Assembly (NCBI GenBank): GCA_001603665.1
Contig: LUZN01000026.1
Coordinates: 1-32,635, forward strand
Direction of reading: 5' to 3'
From: Bacteroidales bacterium Bact_22
GTDB taxonomy: Bacteria > Bacteroidota > Bacteroidia > Bacteroidales > F082
Length of the DNA stretch: 32,635 nt
This document shows positions 16,290 through 22,842 of this stretch, piece after piece. How positions within the stretch are numbered: position 1 is the first letter of the stretch; the number at the start of each line of letters is the position of its first letter. A program made the translations under genes and the position numbers. Under the pieces are notes generated by a model, which saw only the letters and a program-made list of their open reading frames with translations, had not been told where the DNA came from and searched no databases.

Positions 16290-16847
16290 ATGGAAAACAA
16301 CGAATTAGACGAAATGAGGGCGCAGCTTGCCACCTTAAACGAGAAGCTGGAAAAGGAAAGCATCGTAAGCGATAAGCATATTAGCGAAGCCACTAAGAAA
16401 CACATTTCGGAAATGCAGCGTAAACTGATCATCAGAATGATAGTTGTGGCTGTACTGACACCTTTTATTTATTTGTGGTTATCTCCGTATTTTTTACCTT
16501 GGTGCTTGGGTGTTATTTCATTGAATCTCTATATCTATCTGAAAACCAGAAGGTGGAATCTTGAATCGTTGAATGTGGCTGAGAATTCGAAACGAATCCA
16601 CAAAATGATGAAAGTTTATAGGAGAACAAGACGGCTTTTAATGATATTCTTCTGTATGTTTTTGATACTCGTTGGAGTAATAGTCCTAATCGCGACAAAG
16701 GCATCAATAGAAGGTGTGTCAAAATTTGCATTTTGCCTTTATATTGATATAATTGTCGTCGGCCTATATTATGTTATAGACAAAATTGCTGTTAGACCCG
16801 ATGTTGAACTGGTTTTGGAAGGAATTTTGAAAGATTTGGAGGAATAA
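16290..16847 (+). CDS. Small multi-pass membrane protein, probable sigma partner (module 2)
   Basis: 185 residues: a charged N-terminal coiled-coil-like stretch of about 44 residues (MRAQLATLNEKLEKES), then four hydrophobic helices in two pairs (about 45-66, 68-86, 116-136, 144-164), separated by a basic loop RIHKMMKVYRRTRR, and an acidic tail. Such proteins commonly follow this ECF type in Bacteroidetes, and an anti-sigma role is the usual guess. It lacks zinc-binding anti-sigma motifs. The partner role is inferred only from adjacency. Confidence 0.6.
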   Translation: MENNELDEMRAQLATLNEKLEKESIVSDKHISEATKKHISEMQRKLIIRMIVVAVLTPFIYLWLSPYFLPWCLGVISLNLYIYLKTRRWNLESLNVAENSKRIHKMMKVYRRTRRLLMIFFCMFLILVGVIVLIATKASIEGVSKFAFCLYIDIIVVGLYYVIDKIAVRPDVELVLEGILKDLEE

Positions 16848-16865
16848 ATGTTTTTATTATATTTG
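16836..16865 (+). promoter_or_regulatory. Promoter for the thioredoxin-like lipoprotein
   Basis: TTG at 16836-16838, a 19-nt spacer and TATATTTG at 16858-16865 match the phylum consensus exactly. The -33 lies inside the end of the previous gene. The start follows at 16886. Confidence 0.75.
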
Positions 16866-16885
16866 CAAATCAAATACTTAATCTG

Positions 16886-17365
16886 ATGAATAATATTTTA
16901 TTATCACTTTTAATCACTATTATGTGTTTTTCGTGCTCCGGACAGAATGGAATTTTAAAAGAAGAGAAGGCTAAGATTCATGAAGTTATTGAAAATCACG
17001 ACAAAACGTTGATTTTCATCTGGAGTGAAAGCTGTGGAGCGAGCAAAAATATGCTCGAAAGAGACATCAAGCCTTATCTTGAAGGTCTTGAAAAAAACAA
17101 TGTCGGCATTGTCATCATTTATTATGGAAAAGAAGAGGCTGTCGCCGATTTGAAAGCAGATAATAGGCTGATTATCAGCTCAAATTTGTCAGCTCTATTT
17201 GGTAAAATGAATGCTAACAAAACCATGAAGAAAATCCTGAAAGACTACAAAAAGTTCAACGGATTTCCGATCCCAATTCTTGTCGACAAAGACGGTTTTG
17301 TGCTGAACTACGACGCCAAGAGCAAGTGTTATAGCTATTGGGAGATATTTCAAGCGGCGAAATAA
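16886..17365 (+). CDS. Thioredoxin-like lipoprotein with a single active-site cysteine
   Basis: 159 residues. The start has a lipoprotein-like signal ending in CFSC (Cys 17), a relaxed lipobox. The mature part resembles a thioredoxin fold: LIFIWSESCGASKNM (about 42-56) sits where thioredoxins have WCxxC, and GFPIPILVDKDGFV carries the cis-Pro and following strand. The motif is CGAS: the second Cys is replaced by Ser, leaving C50 alone. It should therefore not cycle as a dithiol oxidoreductase; monothiol, trapping or non-redox roles are possible. It has a strong promoter of its own and is followed by two secreted propeller-like proteins. Fold assignment is moderate; the missing Cys is direct observation. 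Confidence 0.7.
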   Translation: MNNILLSLLITIMCFSCSGQNGILKEEKAKIHEVIENHDKTLIFIWSESCGASKNMLERDIKPYLEGLEKNNVGIVIIYYGKEEAVADLKADNRLIISSNLSALFGKMNANKTMKKILKDYKKFNGFPIPILVDKDGFVLNYDAKSKCYSYWEIFQAAK

Positions 17366-17400
17366 TAGGGATTTTCCCCAACCTTTTAGGGTTTTAGGAA

Positions 17401-17431
17401 TTGACAAGAATGTGTCTTGCAATTATTTTTG
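17401..17431 (+). promoter_or_regulatory. Promoter abutting the start of the next gene
   Basis: TTG (17401-17403), a 20-nt spacer and TATTTTTG (17424-17431), with the ATG at 17436. Only 4 nt lie between the -7 element and the start codon, which predicts a leaderless or nearly leaderless mRNA. Confidence 0.65.
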
Positions 17432-17435
17432 CAGA

Positions 17436-18482
17436 ATGAAAAGTAAATTCTCTCTCATAGTATTCCTGCTGTGCGGTTTAGCCATGTCCGCGCAGCAGGA
17501 TACCTGTGTGAAGAATATTTTGCTCGAACAGGCTATTGTCACAGCCGAAAAGATCAAAGCATACCGCGACTACAAATATGTGATGGTCGATTTCGAGATC
17601 GCCGACGATAAGTTTTTTATCCTTCAGAGACGAAGCAACTCGTTTAAAAATTTTCGAATTCTGGTGACCAATATGGTATTCGAGCCGCTCGACACCATCT
17701 CCATTCCTGAAAAAATGAAACCGACGAGCTTGGAATTTGATATCGCTGATAACATCCAGATCGTGGCGCAAGATACTCTGTATCAAATAGTTGAGATCGA
17801 GAATAAATATTATTATGCCTTTCCGGTAGAGAAGAAGCATTATCGCGAAGTGCTGGGTCGATGTCTCTTCATGACCGACCAATACGTTTATTTCTGCGAC
17901 ATTCGTGCTCGTGGCTATCTGCTTGATTTTTATAGGATTAGCCCACAAAAAAAGGAGCGTGAGCCTGTCTTTTGCAACAACGACCTTCAACGTTTAAGCG
18001 AGATTCCGCAGGAAGTGCAGTGGCATGTGGCTCATTCATCACGCTCCGGCGGATTATGGTTCGGTCCGAGCGACGATGACTGGGAATCGTTTCTTCGAAA
18101 TGTGTGGATGCGGCCAGAGCAGGCTTATCTCGGACACTCGCACGACACCTTATTTTATTTCGACCATCAAAACCGTAAGATCGGCACGTATGACGAGGCT
18201 TTGAACCTGCTGCATAGCTGCGATATCACCTATCCCGACAAGGAGACTTTCTGGCGGCACATCATCTATCAGGACCGCGCATGGGGTAAGTTTTACACCA
18301 TATTTGGAGCAACTTTGAACGAAATCGACGTGAAAACGGGCAAAACCATACCTCGCGCCAACGCTAATCAATATTTGAGCCATAAAATGATAATATATAA
18401 AGGTAATCTCTATTCTCTGAAAAGGAAGAAAGACTCAGGAAATATTGAGGTTTCCTACATCGAAAAGACAAAACTTAATTAA
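17436..18482 (+). CDS. Secreted propeller-like protein of unknown function
   Basis: 348 residues with a cleavable signal peptide (MKSKFSLIVFLLCGLAMSAQ, cut before Q). The mature protein consists of repeating beta strands of the kind YKYVMVDFEIADDKFFIL.. and DQYVYFCDIRARGYLLDFY, suggesting a 6-bladed beta-propeller. ATG 17436 is chosen over an in-frame GTG at 17412 because it starts the signal peptide exactly. Its C-terminal half matches the next gene (shared GKFYTIF, then a ..IYKGNLYSL/IYNGKAYFL strand), so the two are paralogues; this one lacks the N-terminal carboxypeptidase-regulatory-like domain. It is probably anchored or free in the periplasm. No catalytic residues recognised. Confidence 0.7.
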   Translation: MKSKFSLIVFLLCGLAMSAQQDTCVKNILLEQAIVTAEKIKAYRDYKYVMVDFEIADDKFFILQRRSNSFKNFRILVTNMVFEPLDTISIPEKMKPTSLEFDIADNIQIVAQDTLYQIVEIENKYYYAFPVEKKHYREVLGRCLFMTDQYVYFCDIRARGYLLDFYRISPQKKEREPVFCNNDLQRLSEIPQEVQWHVAHSSRSGGLWFGPSDDDWESFLRNVWMRPEQAYLGHSHDTLFYFDHQNRKIGTYDEALNLLHSCDITYPDKETFWRHIIYQDRAWGKFYTIFGATLNEIDVKTGKTIPRANANQYLSHKMIIYKGNLYSLKRKKDSGNIEVSYIEKTKLN

Positions 18483-18493
18483 AACTTAATCCT

Positions 18494-19765
18494 ATGAAAA
18501 TCAGGCAGATACTACATTATTTCTTATTAGTAATATTACTGCTATGGTCACTTTGCACTACTGCTCAAAACACTGTCATCAACGGCGTTTGTCTCGACAA
18601 CCGCAACAAGCCGATTCGCGATGTGGGTATTTATACCATCGACTCCACAATACTCGCCGTTACCAATAAAGACGGACAATTTGCACTGAAACATTCACTT
18701 CCGGGCGATACTATTTACGCCAGCCACCTTTCGTTCGAGAATATTACGTATGTTATTGATAGTCTTGATATTAACAAGAAAATCGTGCTGAAGATGACAC
18801 CGACCCGTCTGCAGCTGCCTGAGGTCGAGTTTGTTGAAAACCTGCCGCATGTGGCTTACGACAATAAGGTTGTCACCGTTAAGGATTTCGAAATCAACGA
18901 GAAAGGCATCTATCTTCTTGCACAACGCCGCCGCAACAACGCTGTTCTGCACCTTAACTTTGCCTGCGACACACTTACTGAATTTAAGATAAGTCCCGAT
19001 TATTACAATATTTTCAAGGATGTATACGGCGAGATGCATATCGTTTCCGATAACGATGTTTGGCAAATCGGACATAAGACGTTGAGAGACAAGGTTTTTG
19101 ATATGGAACTGCTGTATAATTATCCGCTAGCTGAGTTTATTTCGGTGTTCGGAAATATTGCATGCGTAACTGACAGCGTTCTTGTGGTCGGTAAGTATTT
19201 CTACTTCAACCAGGAGATTTACTACTATTATTACGAGATTGATGGCGACCAACAGCCTCATGAGTTTCATCATTGCGTGAACGTAGAGGGGCGTGATTTT
19301 ATCTATTTTTCTCTTAAGAATAAATGGGGACTTCCGGAACGAAGTGGCAATATGTTTCTTAAGCCTACCTACGACCCGATTTTCGCTTACGATAACAAAC
19401 TTTATCTTTTTGCTTTTGATGAAGATAAAATATTCGTTTACAATAACTTAGGTGAAGTAATTCATGAGTATCCTCTTACTTTGCACAAATATATGCATTG
19501 GAGCGGAAAGATGAAACTGATCAAAAAATGGGGCAAAAAAGTGATTATGGATGATGCAACCGGCAAGTTTTACACCATTTTTGTCGACAACGGCGTCACG
19601 ACCATCAAACGAATCAACATCGAGACCGGCACTACCGATAAAACCTTCGTCATCGGTGGCTTCGCATTCATCGAAAACCTCAGGATTTACAACGGCAAAG
19701 CGTATTTCTTATACAAAAACGACAATACCCGCAATAGCCGTCTATATGAGGTTACTATAGAATAA
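18494..19765 (+). CDS. Secreted protein: carboxypeptidase-regulatory-like domain plus propeller-like domain
   Basis: 423 residues with a signal peptide ending near TTA, before QN. Residues about 27-105 are a CarboxypepD_reg-like beta-sandwich (VINGVCLDNRNKPIRDVGIY, TNKDGQFAL, GDTIYASHLSF), the domain commonly fused to the N-terminus of TonB-dependent receptors and surface proteins in Bacteroidetes. About 105-423 are repeating beta strands (VKDFEINEKGIYLLAQRR, WQIGHKTLRDKVF, YDNKLYLFAFDEDKIFVYN, GKFYTIF) paralogous to the previous gene. The gene starts 11 bases after the previous stop, probably in one operon. No barrel is present, so it is a soluble or anchored periplasmic protein. Function unknown. 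Confidence 0.72.
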   Translation: MKIRQILHYFLLVILLLWSLCTTAQNTVINGVCLDNRNKPIRDVGIYTIDSTILAVTNKDGQFALKHSLPGDTIYASHLSFENITYVIDSLDINKKIVLKMTPTRLQLPEVEFVENLPHVAYDNKVVTVKDFEINEKGIYLLAQRRRNNAVLHLNFACDTLTEFKISPDYYNIFKDVYGEMHIVSDNDVWQIGHKTLRDKVFDMELLYNYPLAEFISVFGNIACVTDSVLVVGKYFYFNQEIYYYYYEIDGDQQPHEFHHCVNVEGRDFIYFSLKNKWGLPERSGNMFLKPTYDPIFAYDNKLYLFAFDEDKIFVYNNLGEVIHEYPLTLHKYMHWSGKMKLIKKWGKKVIMDDATGKFYTIFVDNGVTTIKRINIETGTTDKTFVIGGFAFIENLRIYNGKAYFLYKNDNTRNSRLYEVTIE

Positions 19766-19787
19766 TAGGGACAGCCTCTAGGGCTTT

Positions 19788-19885
19788 GCTCCCATGGGGT
19801 TTACTTCACGGGCCGCGCCAGACGGCGGTTAGAGCTTGGCTGGCGCTTGACTTTTTGGATACTTTTTTGTCAAGAAAAAAGTGTC
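19788..19885 (+). repeat. Two-hairpin dispersed repeat, copy B
   Basis: Hairpin 1 is GCGCCAG (19815-19821) with CTGGCGC (19840-19846); the loop contains GCGGTTAGAGCTT. Hairpin 2 is GATACTTTTTT (19858-19868) with AAAAAAGTGTC (19875-19885), with one G-U pair and loop GTCAAG. Compared with copy A near 2441-2539, loop and spacing are kept and the stems are changed on both arms. It separates the propeller gene pair from tpiA and may also help end transcription. Confidence 0.75.
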
Positions 19886-19900
19886 AAGAAAAATTTTTAC

Positions 19901-19908
19901 TATCTTTG
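19901..19908 (+). promoter_or_regulatory. Promoter -7 element for tpiA
   Basis: TATCTTTG matches TAnnTTTG; the ATG is at 19942, giving a leader of about 30 nt. It lies 15 bases after the second hairpin of repeat copy B. Confidence 0.6.
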
Positions 19909-19941
19909 CATTTTAAAGATAATAATTAAAATCCTTATATC

Positions 19942-20709
19942 ATGAAAAGAAATAAAATCGTTGCCGGCAACTGGAAAATGAACCTCGATTTCGAGGAAGC
20001 TCAAACCCTTATTGAAGACCTCGAAAACCTCCTCGAAGACAAACAACCTTCGTGCGAAGTGATAATCTGCCCTCCGTTTCCGTACCTCGAACTCGCTACC
20101 GACGAGGCCTCGGAGCATGAGCTCTTTGAAGTGGGCGCACAGAATGTAGCCGCTTGGGAATCAGGAGCTTACACCGGCGAGGTGTCGGCCAGGATGCTCG
20201 ACTCGATAGGCGTGAATTGCTGCATCATAGGTCACAGCGAACGTAGAAAATATTTCGGTGAGGATAACAAGACTCTTGCTGCAAAGGTCGACCTGGCTCT
20301 GAAATATGAAATCGTCCCGATTTTCTGCGTGGGCGAGGTCCTTGAGGAGCGCGAAGCCAATAAGCATTTCGACGTAATCAGCAAGCAAGTGGAGGAGGGG
20401 CTGTTCCATCTCGACATCGCTGATATTGAGAATGTTATCATCGCCTACGAACCGGTGTGGGCTATCGGAACAGGCAAGACCGCAACCCCGGCGCAGGCTC
20501 AGGAAGTGCACGCTTTCATTCGTAAACTCGTGAAAGAGAAATACGGCGACGATATCGCAAGCCAGATCCATATCCTCTACGGCGGCAGCTGCAATGCCAA
20601 GAATGCATCGGAACTCTTTGCCCAGCCTGACGTTGACGGTGGCTTGATCGGCGGCGCATCGCTTAAGGCCGAAGATTTTGTGAGTATCTGCGAACAGGCT
20701 TCTAAGTAA
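19942..20709 (+). CDS. tpiA: Triose-phosphate isomerase
   Basis: Interconverts dihydroxyacetone phosphate and glyceraldehyde 3-phosphate in the cytosol. Catalytic features are present: GNWKMN (9-14, with Asn and Lys), IIGHSERR with His98, and AYEPVWAIGTGKTATP with Glu170 and the flexible loop 6. The phosphate-gripping LYGGSCNAKNA and GLIGGASL complete the fold. Length 255 is normal. The ATG follows a TATCTTTG promoter. prmA starts 6 bases after the stop, so the two are one operon. In Bacteroides, as I recall, tpiA is usually near DUF1599 and BT_3928-like genes; here about 8 kb separates them. Confidence 0.96.
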   Translation: MKRNKIVAGNWKMNLDFEEAQTLIEDLENLLEDKQPSCEVIICPPFPYLELATDEASEHELFEVGAQNVAAWESGAYTGEVSARMLDSIGVNCCIIGHSERRKYFGEDNKTLAAKVDLALKYEIVPIFCVGEVLEEREANKHFDVISKQVEEGLFHLDIADIENVIIAYEPVWAIGTGKTATPAQAQEVHAFIRKLVKEKYGDDIASQIHILYGGSCNAKNASELFAQPDVDGGLIGGASLKAEDFVSICEQASK

Positions 20710-20715
20710 CTGACA

Positions 20716-21549
20716 ATGAATTATATAGCTTACACTTTTTCGAATCCTCATAACGAAGCTCTGAAAGATATGTTCACCGAGCTGCTCGGCAACATCGGCT
20801 TCGACAGCTTTATGGATGAAGATAACGGCTTCACCGCCTATTGTGCAGAAAACGCATTCAACAAAGAAGCCCTTGATGGTCTTCTTTCTATAGAGCAACT
20901 CGCTGATGTTCAAATAGTTAAGAAGGAAATTATTCCCGATCAGGACTGGAATGCCACATGGGAGTCATCGTACGAGCCGGTGGTGATCGACAACACCTGC
21001 CGCATCCGTGCGCCTTTCCACGAAGCCGACAGCAGCTATAAATACGACCTCTGCATCGAGCCGAAGATGTCGTTCGGCACCGCGCATCACGAGACAACGG
21101 CACAGATCATCAAGCTAATGCTCACCGAGAATTTCAAAGGCAAAGACGTCTTGGATATGGGCTCGGGAACCGGCGTTTTGGCTATTCTAGCAAAGAAACT
21201 TGGTTCGGCTAAGACTGTCGCCATCGACAACGACGAATGGGCTTACCGCAATGCTCTTGACAACGTGAAACTAAACGGTGAAAACGATATCATTGTTGAA
21301 CTTGGTGATGCTAACTCATTGAATAACAGGCAGTTTGATATTATTATTGCAAATATCAACCGCAATATTTTATTGCGCGACATGCATGAATATGTGAAAT
21401 GTCTGAAAAATGGCGGCAAAATCTTCTTTAGCGGCTTTTACGAGGCTGATTTACAGATGATTAGAAAAGAGGCGGAGCGACTGGGCTTAAGCTACTTGAA
21501 TCACATCAAGAAAAACGAGTGGACGGCGGCTGTTTTTATCAAAAAATAA
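20716..21549 (+). CDS. prmA: Ribosomal protein L11 methyltransferase
   Basis: S-adenosylmethionine-dependent methyltransferase acting on ribosomal protein L11. The N-terminal substrate-binding domain (about 1-100) precedes the catalytic domain with the linker motif FGTAHHETT (120-128), motif I DMGSGTGVLAILAKKLG (147-163), the acidic AIDND (169-173) and the NPxF-like post-II segment IIIANINRNILL, typical of PrmA. Length 277 is a little short, as in other Bacteroidetes. It is cotranscribed with tpiA. Confidence 0.92.
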   Translation: MNYIAYTFSNPHNEALKDMFTELLGNIGFDSFMDEDNGFTAYCAENAFNKEALDGLLSIEQLADVQIVKKEIIPDQDWNATWESSYEPVVIDNTCRIRAPFHEADSSYKYDLCIEPKMSFGTAHHETTAQIIKLMLTENFKGKDVLDMGSGTGVLAILAKKLGSAKTVAIDNDEWAYRNALDNVKLNGENDIIVELGDANSLNNRQFDIIIANINRNILLRDMHEYVKCLKNGGKIFFSGFYEADLQMIRKEAERLGLSYLNHIKKNEWTAAVFIKK

Positions 21550-21564
21550 AAAATTTTTAAAAAA

Positions 21565-21597
21565 TTGGCTGTAATTCAAGAAAAAGTTGTAATTTAG
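21565..21597 (+). promoter_or_regulatory. Promoter for dnaN
   Basis: TTG (21565-21567), a 22-nt spacer and TAATTTAG (21590-21597), one base off TAnnTTTG. A long A/T run lies between the prmA stop and the element. Confidence 0.5.
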
Positions 21598-21614
21598 CAG
21601 TTTGAAAAAATACT

Positions 21615-21619
21615 AGGAG
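21615..21619 (+). promoter_or_regulatory. Strong Shine-Dalgarno site before dnaN
   Basis: AGGAG ends 2 bases before the ATG at 21622, with the larger ACTAGGAG reading upstream. Most other starts in this window lack such a site, which is usual in Bacteroidetes, so this one stands out. The spacing is shorter than the usual 5-9 nt, so its use is uncertain. Confidence 0.4.
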
Positions 21620-21621
21620 TT

Positions 21622-22746
21622 ATGAAGTTTATTCTTTCGAGTTTAAAGCTTTTAAAAGCAATCCAGGCACTCAGTGGTGTTATCAATTCAAGCAACACAT
21701 TGCCGATTTTGGATGATTTTCTCTTCGATATCAACGACGACGAACTGAAAATCACGGCATCTGACCTTGAGACGACGATGACTGTCTCCATTAAACCTGA
21801 TATGGTTGAAGGCAAGGGTCAGGTCACCATTCCGGCACGTCTGCTTATCGACGTGATGAAGAATTTCCCTGACATTCCAGTGTCATTTAATATCGACGAA
21901 GCAACTCTCGCTATCGAAATCACGACAGGCGAGGGACGTTATAAGATGGTCGGTCATAAGAGCGACGAATTCCCGCAAGTGCCAGTTATTACTGAGCCTT
22001 CAGTGTGGGATATTCCAGCCGACGTGCTCGCTTGCGGCTTCGAGAAGACAATCTTCGCGACAGGCAGCGACGAGATCCGTCCAATCATGACCGGCGTGTT
22101 CATGGCAATGAGCGACACATGCCTCACCTTTGTGGCCACCGACGCCCACAAGCTCGTGCGCTACAGAAGAATGGATGTCAAGTCCGACGCGGCTGCATCG
22201 TTCATCGTGCCTAAGAAGCCTATCAACCAGCTGAAGAACATTCTCGCTGGCCGAGCAGATGAGCCAGTGCATGTTGAGTTCAACAACACCAACGCCTCGT
22301 TCACATTCGGCGAGTATAAGTTGATTTGCCGCCTCATCGAAGGCCGTTATCCTAACTACGAAGCAGTCATCCCGACAACAAATCCTAACAAGCTTGTCGT
22401 TGACCGTCAGTTACTTAACGCAGCTATCAAGCGTGTGGCAATCTTCTCAAGCAAGGCAACACACCAGATTCGTTTCAAGATCACAGGTCAGGAACTCGTG
22501 CTCACAGCCGAAGACCTCGACTACTCGAACGAAGCTAAGGAACGCCTCACCTGCAACTATTCAGGCGAAGACATGGAAATCGGCTTCAGCTCGAAGTTCT
22601 TCCAGGAGATGCTCGCAAACCTTAGCCAGACTGAGATTCAGCTTGAGATGTCGGCACCAAACCGTGCAGGAATCATCACACCAGTCGACAACCAGAACGC
22701 CGACGAGGACATCCTGATGCTTCTCATGCCGGTGATGCTGAACTAA
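21622..22746 (+). CDS. dnaN: DNA polymerase III sliding clamp, beta subunit
   Basis: Ring-forming processivity clamp of the replicative polymerase. The 374 residues fold into three similar domains; visible signatures include LKAIQALSGVINSSNTLPIL near the N-terminus, GRYKMVGHKSDEFPQVP, the domain II segment MTGVFMAM..TFVATDAHKLVRYRR, EGRYPNYEAVIP, and the C-terminal LLMPVML with the clamp's usual hydrophobic end (PVMLN). Length is normal. Unlike many bacteria, dnaA and recF are not adjacent. It has its own promoter and a strong terminator, so it is a single-gene unit. ParC in this window ends in a sequence matching a clamp-binding peptide. Confidence 0.96.
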   Translation: MKFILSSLKLLKAIQALSGVINSSNTLPILDDFLFDINDDELKITASDLETTMTVSIKPDMVEGKGQVTIPARLLIDVMKNFPDIPVSFNIDEATLAIEITTGEGRYKMVGHKSDEFPQVPVITEPSVWDIPADVLACGFEKTIFATGSDEIRPIMTGVFMAMSDTCLTFVATDAHKLVRYRRMDVKSDAAASFIVPKKPINQLKNILAGRADEPVHVEFNNTNASFTFGEYKLICRLIEGRYPNYEAVIPTTNPNKLVVDRQLLNAAIKRVAIFSSKATHQIRFKITGQELVLTAEDLDYSNEAKERLTCNYSGEDMEIGFSSKFFQEMLANLSQTEIQLEMSAPNRAGIITPVDNQNADEDILMLLMPVMLN

Positions 22747-22770
22747 TCAACAGAAGGTTTCACAAACTAA

Positions 22771-22802
22771 AACGACCGAGGAAAATCCCCGGTCGTTTTT
22801 TT
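22771..22802 (+). terminator. Rho-independent terminator of dnaN
   Basis: AACGACCG-A-GG (22771-22781) pairs with CC-C-CGGTCGTT (22787-22797) around loop AAAAT, with one A/C mismatch, followed by a T-run to 22802. It lies 25 bases after the dnaN stop. Confidence 0.9.
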
Positions 22803-22810
22803 ATCAGATA

Positions 22811-22842
22811 ATTGTCAATTATCAATTGTCAATTGTCAATTA
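22811..22842. repeat. Heptamer tandem array over the end of the beta-helix gene
   Basis: Units ATTGTCA, ATTATCA, ATTGTCA, ATTGTCA, then a partial ATTA. The array lies between the dnaN terminator and the beta-helix gene and overlaps that gene's stop codon (22840-22842 on -). Confidence 0.8.

Noticed and set aside
17366..17400. Near-repeat TTTTAGG / GTTTTAGG between the lipoprotein and the propeller gene
   Set aside because: Only two imperfect copies with an 8-base step; too weak to join the heptamer class, and no terminator hairpin forms clearly.
20161..20913. A 250-codon antisense frame across tpiA and prmA
   Set aside because: It crosses two firm genes on the other strand and has no recognisable domain, so it is a reading-frame shadow.
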